Shown here piece by piece: positions 5,707 through 10,366 of a stretch of DNA of 10,366 bases; position 1 is the stretch's first letter, and the number at the start of each line of letters is the position of its first letter. This stretch comes from Acidimicrobiia bacterium (GTDB lineage: Bacteria > Actinomycetota > Acidimicrobiia > Acidimicrobiales > Acidimicrobilacustridaceae). A program made the translations under genes and the position numbers. A model generated the notes under the pieces. The model was given only the letters and a program-made list of their open reading frames with translations. It searched no databases and had not been told where the DNA came from. Location of the stretch: the NCBI GenBank assembly GCA_018882825.1, contig VERC01000063.1, positions 1 to 10,366 on the forward strand, in the 5' to 3' direction.

Positions 5707-7053
5707 GTGAGCAGTGACTGGACACCTTCCTCTTGGCGTTCTCGCCCGGCAGTGCAGCAGCCCGAGTGGGTCGATGCAGGGGCGCTCGACGACGTGGTCA
5801 AGCGTCTCGGGACGATGCCGCCACTCGTCTTCGCCGGGGAGGCCCGGCGTCTGACCTCCGATCTCGGCAAGGTGGCCGATGGACGGGCCTTCCTGCTCCA
5901 GGCCGGTGACTGCGCCGAGTCCTTCGACGCCTTCAGCGCCGACGCCATCCGCGACAAGTTGAAGGTCATCCTGCAGATGGCCGTCGTGCTCATGTACTCC
6001 TCGGGTGTCCCCGTGGTGAAGGTGGGGCGCATCGCCGGGCAGTTCGCCAAGCCCCGTTCCGCCCCGACCGAGACCATCGACGGAGTCGAACTCCCCTCGT
6101 TCCGGGGTCACATGGTGAACGACATCGAGTTCTCCGCCGCCGCCCGGGTCGCGGATCCCGAGCGACTCATCGTCGCCTACCAGCAGTCGGCGGCGACCCT
6201 GAACCTCGTGCGGGCCTTCACCAAGGGCGGGTTCGGCGACCTGTCCAGGGTCCACGCGTGGAACCAGGAGTTCGTCGCCTCCAGCGCCGAGGGTCGACGG
6301 TACGAGGAGGTGGCGGCCGGCATCGATCGGGCACTGCAGTTCATGGCCGCCTGTGGCATCGACACCGACTCGACACCCCAGTTGCACACCGTCGATGTCG
6401 CCACCAGCCACGAGGCTCTCATCCTCGGGTACGAGGAGGCCCTCACCCGTCAGGATTCGCTGACCGGCGATTGGTACGACTGCTCGGCCCACATGCTCTG
6501 GATCGGTGAGAGGACCCGCCAACTCGACGGCGCCCATGTGCACTTCCTCTCGGGGGTGGGGAACCCGCTCGGGTGCAAGGTCGGACCCTCGGTGACCCCC
6601 GACGACGTCCTCGGCCTGTGCGAGGCGCTCAATCCGGATCGGATCCCCGGCCGACTGACACTCATCAGTCGCATGGGCGCCGAGGCGGTGGGCGAGGCGC
6701 TCCCGCCCCTGCTGCGGGCCGTCCGGGACGCCGGACACCCGGTCGCCTGGGCCTGTGATCCGATGCACGGCAACACCTTCACGGCACCGAGTGGCCGCAA
6801 GACGCGCCACTTCGACGCCGTCCTCGCCGAGATCGCGGGATTCTTCGCCGCCCACCGAGCCTGCGGCACGTGGCCGGGTGGCGTGCACATCGAACTCACC
6901 GGCGACGACGTCACCGAGTGCCTGGGGGGCGCCGAGGAGATCCTCGACGAGGACCTGGGCACCCGCTACGAGACGATGTGCGATCCTCGGCTCAACGCCC
7001 GTCAGTCGCTCGATCTCGCCTTCCGGGTCGCCGAGTTGCTGCAGGCGCGCTGA
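5707..7053 (+). CDS. aroG: 3-deoxy-D-arabino-heptulosonate 7-phosphate synthase, class II
   Basis: Cytoplasmic enzyme that condenses phosphoenolpyruvate and erythrose 4-phosphate, the first step of the shikimate pathway to aromatic amino acids. At 448 aa it is close to the mycobacterial and plant class II enzymes. It aligns throughout with mycobacterial AroG as I remember it: AVQQPEW near the N-terminus, LLQAGDCAESF (64-73), VVKVGRIAGQFAKPRS (103-118), SAHMLWIGERTRQLDGAH (260-277), CDPMHGNT (350-357) and TGDDVTECLGG (398-408). The expected metal ligands are Cys69, His354, Glu396 and Asp426. The start is GTG at 5707, chosen because the next residues lead into the family's N-terminal helix; no ribosome binding site is visible. 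In mycobacteria this enzyme is allosterically inhibited by aromatic amino acids and binds chorismate mutase; neither can be shown from sequence here. The preceding sigma gene may be cotranscribed. The VWA gene converges from the right, 31 nt away. Confidence 0.97.
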   Translation: MSSDWTPSSWRSRPAVQQPEWVDAGALDDVVKRLGTMPPLVFAGEARRLTSDLGKVADGRAFLLQAGDCAESFDAFSADAIRDKLKVILQMAVVLMYSSGVPVVKVGRIAGQFAKPRSAPTETIDGVELPSFRGHMVNDIEFSAAARVADPERLIVAYQQSAATLNLVRAFTKGGFGDLSRVHAWNQEFVASSAEGRRYEEVAAGIDRALQFMAACGIDTDSTPQLHTVDVATSHEALILGYEEALTRQDSLTGDWYDCSAHMLWIGERTRQLDGAHVHFLSGVGNPLGCKVGPSVTPDDVLGLCEALNPDRIPGRLTLISRMGAEAVGEALPPLLRAVRDAGHPVAWACDPMHGNTFTAPSGRKTRHFDAVLAEIAGFFAAHRACGTWPGGVHIELTGDDVTECLGGAEEILDEDLGTRYETMCDPRLNARQSLDLAFRVAELLQAR

Positions 7054-7055
7054 GC

Positions 7056-7070
7056 CGACCGCTCGGGTCG
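7056..7070. terminator. Weak hairpin in the convergent gap between aroG and the VWA gene
   Basis: CGACC (7056-7060) and GGTCG (7066-7070) form a 5-bp stem with a 5-nt loop in the 31-nt gap between two converging genes. No T-run is present on either strand. It may be a bidirectional pause or terminator; support is weak. Confidence 0.25.
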
Positions 7071-7084
7071 TCCCTCGGGGCCGA

Positions 7085-8548
7085 TCATTCGAGCACCTCG
7101 ACGAACTTCTCCAACTGGCGGAGGTTGCGGCACTCGTACACACCGTCGGTGTGGGTTCCGTACTCCCCCACGATGGAGTCGCCGGTGTCCCAGTACGCGC
7201 GCGGCTCCGGATTGAGCCAGTACACGTGACGCGCCTTCTTGTGCATCTCCTTCACCACCCATGCCTGGGAGGCGTGGTAGTTGTTGCGGGCGTCGCCCAG
7301 GATGAGCACGGTGGTCTTCGGACCGACCTCACGACCGAACCTGTCCCAGAACACCTCGAAGGCGTGCCCGTAGTCGGAGTGCCCGTCGACCCACACCACG
7401 TCGGCCTCGGTGTTCACGCGATGGATCGCCACCGAGATGTCCTCGACGCCCTCGAAGAACCGCGTCACCTCGTCGATGCCGTCGATGAACACGAATGACC
7501 GCACCCTCGAGAACTGGCCCGAGATGGCGTAGACCAACTGCAGGGTGAAACGGGCGAAGGCCGCCACCGAGCCGGAGATGTCGGCGATGACGAAGATCTC
7601 CGGCTTCGCCGGACGCGGATAGCGGAACTTCGGCTCGGCCGGAACCCCGCCGTAGGCCAGCGAGTGACGGACGGTGTTGCGGAAGTCGAGCGGACCCTTG
7701 CGGCCATGGCGACGCTTGCGGGCCAGTCGCACCGCCAACTTGCGAGTCAACGGATAGATGGCCTTGCGCAGACCGACCAGTTCCTCCCGATTGGCGTGCA
7801 TGAAGTCGATGTCCTCGGGCAGCGGCTTGCGCAGGGTCTTGGCCATCGCCTCGACCCCCCGATCGGCCACCAGCCGGCGTCGGATCTCGGCCTCTATCTC
7901 CTTCTTCAGCTTGTCGATGCGCGTCTCGAACTCGTCGCGCTCCAGTCGCTCCTCCAGTTGAGTGAGCGGGGCCGGTGCATCGTCCTGCGCCTGCTGCAGG
8001 AGTCGATCGAGGATGTTGTCGAGGTCGAGGTTCCGCAGGGTCCGGTACAGGTAGTAGGCACCCCCGACCGGCCGACCCGGTTCCATCCCGGCGAACCGGG
8101 TGACGGCCTGACGGGCGATCGCCCGCATCAATGCATCGTCGCCCTGCCGCAGGGCCTGGAAGAGCATCTCGGCCATCTGCTCCGGCGACATCGACTCGCC
8201 GGCGCCGCCGGCCCCGGCCCCACCGGTGTCGGGGAGCATGTCGGGCTGATCGTCCTCGTCGATCTCCGGGAGTTCGCCGGCGCCGCCGATCGAGTACTCA
8301 CGACCTCGCAACGAGAAGTAGACCTCGAAGACCGTCTCGAACGCCCGCCAGTGCGAGTTGTTCTTCACCAGCGTCGCCGCCAGCGCGTACTTGAAGGCGT
8401 CACGATCCTCGATCGGGATGTGCGTGATCGCCTCCATGGCGTCGAGGTTCTCGGTGAGACTCACCGGGAGTCCGGCGTTGCGCAACTCCAGGATGAACCC
8501 CGAGAGGAGGTCCAGCATGTGCGAGTCGGCGCGCTCGGCGGTGGTCAT
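7085..8548 (-). CDS. CoxE-like protein with von Willebrand factor type A domain
   Basis: A 487-aa soluble protein of the VWA/CoxE family, typically encoded beside a MoxR ATPase. The N-terminal region (about 1-85) is helical, with conserved-looking runs such as AGLPVSLTENLDAM. A Gly/Asp-rich linker (88-118) and a charged, coiled-coil-prone stretch (about 195-227) follow, then a basic segment (270-285). The VWA domain begins near 316 with the metal-binding MIDAS sequence DISGS (323-327); further MIDAS candidates are Ser391/Asp392 and Asp419 in LGDARNN. CoxE with CoxD is known to help assemble the metal centre of CO dehydrogenase, and related pairs remodel other enzymes. No client gene is present here, so the substrate is unknown. 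The start at 8548 is 7 nt after the moxR stop; the longer upstream frame overlaps moxR and lacks family-like sequence. No ribosome binding site is clear, so coupling to moxR translation is likely. Confidence 0.92.
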   Translation of the reverse strand: MTTAERADSHMLDLLSGFILELRNAGLPVSLTENLDAMEAITHIPIEDRDAFKYALAATLVKNNSHWRAFETVFEVYFSLRGREYSIGGAGELPEIDEDDQPDMLPDTGGAGAGGAGESMSPEQMAEMLFQALRQGDDALMRAIARQAVTRFAGMEPGRPVGGAYYLYRTLRNLDLDNILDRLLQQAQDDAPAPLTQLEERLERDEFETRIDKLKKEIEAEIRRRLVADRGVEAMAKTLRKPLPEDIDFMHANREELVGLRKAIYPLTRKLAVRLARKRRHGRKGPLDFRNTVRHSLAYGGVPAEPKFRYPRPAKPEIFVIADISGSVAAFARFTLQLVYAISGQFSRVRSFVFIDGIDEVTRFFEGVEDISVAIHRVNTEADVVWVDGHSDYGHAFEVFWDRFGREVGPKTTVLILGDARNNYHASQAWVVKEMHKKARHVYWLNPEPRAYWDTGDSIVGEYGTHTDGVYECRNLRQLEKFVEVLE

Positions 8549-8555
8549 CGACTGC

Positions 8556-9458
8556 TCAACTCGTGCGGGGCACGCCGGGCTTGCGCGCACCGCCGTCGCC
8601 CTGGAGCTCCTTGGTGGCCCGGGCGATGTCGCTCTGGTACTTGAGGAGGATGTTGAGTGTCTCGATGGCCTCGGCCTCGGTGATCGAGTCGACACCGAGC
8701 AGCAACAGGGTGCGGGCCCAGTCGAGGGTCTCCGACACGGACGGGGCCTTCTTGAGCTCGAGTTGCCGGATGGAGCGCACGATCCGGGCGATCTGATCGG
8801 CGAGGTTGTCGGTCAGCTCGGGGACCTTGGTGAGGACGATCTCCTTCTCGCGGTCCATCTCCGGATAGTCGATGTGGAGGAACAGGCACCGACGCTTGAG
8901 CGCCTCGGAGAGCTCGCGGGTGTTGTTGGAGGTGAGGAAGACCATCGGGATCTGCCGAGCCTCGATGGTGCCCAACTCCGGGATCGACACCTGGTAGTCG
9001 GAGAGCACCTCCAGAAGGAGCGCCTCGGTCTCGATCTCCACGCGGTCGACCTCGTCGATGAGCAGCACCACCGGTTCGGTCGACCGGATGGCCTCCAGCA
9101 GGGGCCGGGTCAGGAGGAACTCGTCCGAGAAGATGTCGGTCTCGATGTCCTCCCACGTCGACTCGTTGTTGCGCTCGGCCTGGATGCGCAGGAGCTGCTT
9201 CTTGTAGTTCCACTCGTACAGGGCCTTCGACTCGTCGAGACCCTCGTAGCACTGCAGCCGGATCAGACGGGCCCCGATGACATCGGCCACCGACTTGGCC
9301 AGCTGGGTCTTGCCGGTGCCGGCCGGACCCTCCACCAGGATGGGTTTGCCCAGACGATCGGCCAGGAAGACGACACCGGCGATGGCCTCGTCGGACAGGT
9401 AGTCGACGGAGCGGAGGCGGGTCCGGACGTCGGCGGGCGACTCGAAGCGATAGTCCAT
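8556..9458 (-). CDS. MoxR family AAA+ ATPase (CoxD-like)
   Basis: A 300-aa AAA+ ATPase that probably acts as a ring-shaped chaperone with the VWA protein encoded 7 nt downstream. Walker A is GPAGTGKT (44-51), Walker B is LLIDEVD (132-138), sensor 1 is TSNN (176-179), and the arginine finger is in LKRRC (Arg189 or Arg190). Between Walker A and B lies the MoxR-type pattern LIRLQCYEGLDESKALYEWNY (split here: LIRLQCYEG, then LDESKALYEWNY). All catalytic residues appear intact. The tail after about 285 is short, charged and disordered-looking. The ATG at 9458 has no ribosome binding site but lies 7 nt after a TAGGGT box, so it may be translated from a leaderless mRNA. proA ends 62 nt upstream on the same strand, so readthrough from proA is also possible. 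MoxR-VWA pairs serve many clients, such as dehydrogenase maturation and envelope functions; the client here is unknown. Confidence 0.95.
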   Translation of the reverse strand: MDYRFESPADVRTRLRSVDYLSDEAIAGVVFLADRLGKPILVEGPAGTGKTQLAKSVADVIGARLIRLQCYEGLDESKALYEWNYKKQLLRIQAERNNESTWEDIETDIFSDEFLLTRPLLEAIRSTEPVVLLIDEVDRVEIETEALLLEVLSDYQVSIPELGTIEARQIPMVFLTSNNTRELSEALKRRCLFLHIDYPEMDREKEIVLTKVPELTDNLADQIARIVRSIRQLELKKAPSVSETLDWARTLLLLGVDSITEAEAIETLNILLKYQSDIARATKELQGDGGARKPGVPRTS

Positions 9459-9465
9459 TCCGACG

Positions 9466-9471
9466 ACCCTA
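9466..9471 (-). promoter_or_regulatory. Candidate -10 box for a leaderless moxR transcript
   Basis: On the minus strand TAGGGT (TANNNT) ends 7 nt before the moxR ATG, which places the expected transcription start on the start codon itself. No good -35 is seen at 16-18 nt upstream. The same arrangement occurs at nadD. Confidence 0.35.
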
Positions 9472-9520
9472 CCGGTCGGCGGATCAGCGGCCGGACCCCG
9501 AAGCCCCGAGGCCGGGCGAC

Positions 9521-10366
9521 TCAGCCGCGGACCTGTCCGGTGCCGCGCACCACGAACTTCGCCGTGGTCAGTTCACGCAGTCCCATCGGACCGCGGGCAT
9601 GGAGCTTCTGGGTGGAGATGCCGATCTCAGCCCCGAAACCGAACTCCTCACCGTCGACGAACCGGGTGGAGGCGTTGACCAGCACGGCGGCGGCGTCGAC
9701 CTCGGTGGTGAACCGGTCGGCAGCCTCCAATGAGCGCGTCACGATGGCCTCCGAGTGGCCGGATCCATTGCGGGCGATGTGGTCGATGGCTGCACCGAGA
9801 TCGTCGACCACACCGACGGCCAGGACGAGGTCGAGGAACTCGGTGGCCCAATCCGTCTCGGTGGCCGGCACCGAACCGGGCAGCAACGGAATGGCCCGAT
9901 CGTCGGCCCGGAGCTCGACACCGGTGAGCGCCGAGGCCACCCGGGGCAGGAACCGATCGGCCACCGCCGCATGGACCAGCAGCGTCTCGGCCGCGTTGCA
10001 CACCGACGGTCGCTGCACCTTGGCGTTGACGATGATCTCCAGCGCCATGTCGAGATCGGCGTCGGCATCGACGTAGACATGGCAGTTGCCATCGCCGTCG
10101 ATCACATAGGGCACGGTCGCGTTCTCGAGGATCGATGCGATGAGCGACGGTCCGCCCCGGGGGATGAGGCAGTCGATGCTGTCGCGCTGACGCATGAACT
10201 CGACGGCGGCCTCGCGCGAGGTGTCGGACACGAGGATGACGGAGTCGGCCGGGAGTCCGACACTCTCGACCGCACCGCGCAGCACGGCCTCGATGGCGAG
10301 GTTCGAACTGATCGCACCCGACGATCCCCGGAGGAAGGCGGCATTGCCCGACTTCAGACACAGTCC
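9521..10366 (-). CDS. proA: Gamma-glutamyl phosphate reductase (glutamate-5-semialdehyde dehydrogenase), N-terminus outside the window
   Basis: NADPH-dependent enzyme reducing gamma-glutamyl phosphate to glutamate 5-semialdehyde in proline synthesis, cytoplasmic. Only the last 281 residues are present; the family is about 410-430 aa, so roughly the first third lies beyond the right edge. The visible sequence starts in the family block [16 protein letters not shown], then shows [23 protein letters not shown] and the active-site region [17 protein letters not shown], with catalytic Cys at 10000-9998. The C-terminal [19 protein letters not shown] block is also standard. The GTG at 10285 is an internal codon, not the start, because coding sequence of the family continues upstream of it. 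In many actinobacteria proB-proA lies directly before nadD; here moxR, the VWA gene, aroG and a sigma gene lie between them. Confidence 0.96.
   Translation of the reverse strand, partial: GLCLKSGNAAFLRGSSGAISSNLAIEAVLRGAVESVGLPADSVILVSDTSREAAVEFMRQRDSIDCLIPRGGPSLIASILENATVPYVIDGDGNCHVYVDADADLDMALEIIVNAKVQRPSVCNAAETLLVHAAVADRFLPRVASALTGVELRADDRAIPLLPGSVPATETDWATEFLDLVLAVGVVDDLGAAIDHIARNGSGHSEAIVTRSLEAADRFTTEVDAAAVLVNASTRFVDGEEFGFGAEIGISTQKLHARGPMGLRELTTAKFVVRGTGQVRG

Noticed and set aside
5158..7143. 661-codon open frame on the minus strand opposite the sigma gene and aroG
   Set aside because: It lies antisense to a clearly recognisable sigma factor end and DAHP synthase. Its translation is Arg/Gly/Asp-rich low-complexity sequence with no motifs. 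Long antisense frames are expected in DNA with high GC at third positions.
7664..8644. 326-codon plus-strand frame opposite the VWA gene
   Set aside because: The opposite strand carries a full VWA domain with MIDAS motif; this frame has no recognisable motifs.
8549..8695. N-terminal extension of the VWA protein into moxR
   Set aside because: The sequence is Ser/Arg/Pro-rich and out of frame with the real moxR codons. The ATG at 8548 is correctly placed 7 nt after the moxR stop.
9472..9520. Terminator after proA
   Set aside because: The CCCCGAAG/CCCCGAGG similarity is a direct repeat, and the GGCC arms give only four pairs around a large loop.
8358..10076. 572-codon open frame on the plus strand opposite moxR and proA
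   Set aside because: It is antisense to two well-conserved genes, crosses their boundary, and shows no domain. It is a GC-bias shadow.

Overview
The window reads as ordinary, GC-rich chromosome from an actinobacterium. A member of Acidimicrobiia or a related marine or soil lineage is my best guess. The grounds are the strong G/C bias at third codon positions, the actinobacterial neighbourhood nadD - LytR-type protein - rsfS, a class II DAHP synthase of mycobacterial type, near-absence of Shine-Dalgarno sequences, and start codons sitting 6-7 nt behind TANNNT boxes, as on leaderless mRNAs. The taxonomic call is inference from gene content only.

Layout, left to right. Positions 1-673 hold the end of an unrecognised alanine-rich, single-pass membrane protein that is probably cut by the window edge. 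A tRNA-Ala(GGC) follows at 752-824. It converges on a four-gene minus-strand operon transcribed from about 4680 down to 860: nadD (NAD synthesis), a membrane-anchored LytR-CpsA-Psr-like protein with a LytR_C tail, rsfS (ribosome silencing factor) and a beta-propeller lipoprotein. The genes overlap at their stop and start codons (ATGA, ATGA, then a 20-nt overlap), so translation is probably coupled. A 242-bp divergent intergenic region (4588-4829) separates this operon from a plus-strand pair: a sigma-70 family factor with unusual recognition helices, and aroG, which encodes the first enzyme of the shikimate pathway.

From the right edge, three more minus-strand genes run towards aroG: proA (proline synthesis, cut by the window end), a MoxR-type AAA+ ATPase, and its usual partner, a CoxE-like von Willebrand factor A protein. 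MoxR and the VWA protein are 7 nt apart and should act together as a chaperone or metal-insertion type pair. Their client is not encoded here.

I see no CRISPR array, insertion sequence, prophage, toxin-antitoxin pair or defence island. The best leads are the altered promoter-reading residues of the sigma factor, the apparent loss of LCP catalytic residues in the LytR-like protein, a possible shared -35 element between divergent promoters, and the propeller lipoprotein at the end of the nadD operon. No gene-free stretch exceeds 300 bases.
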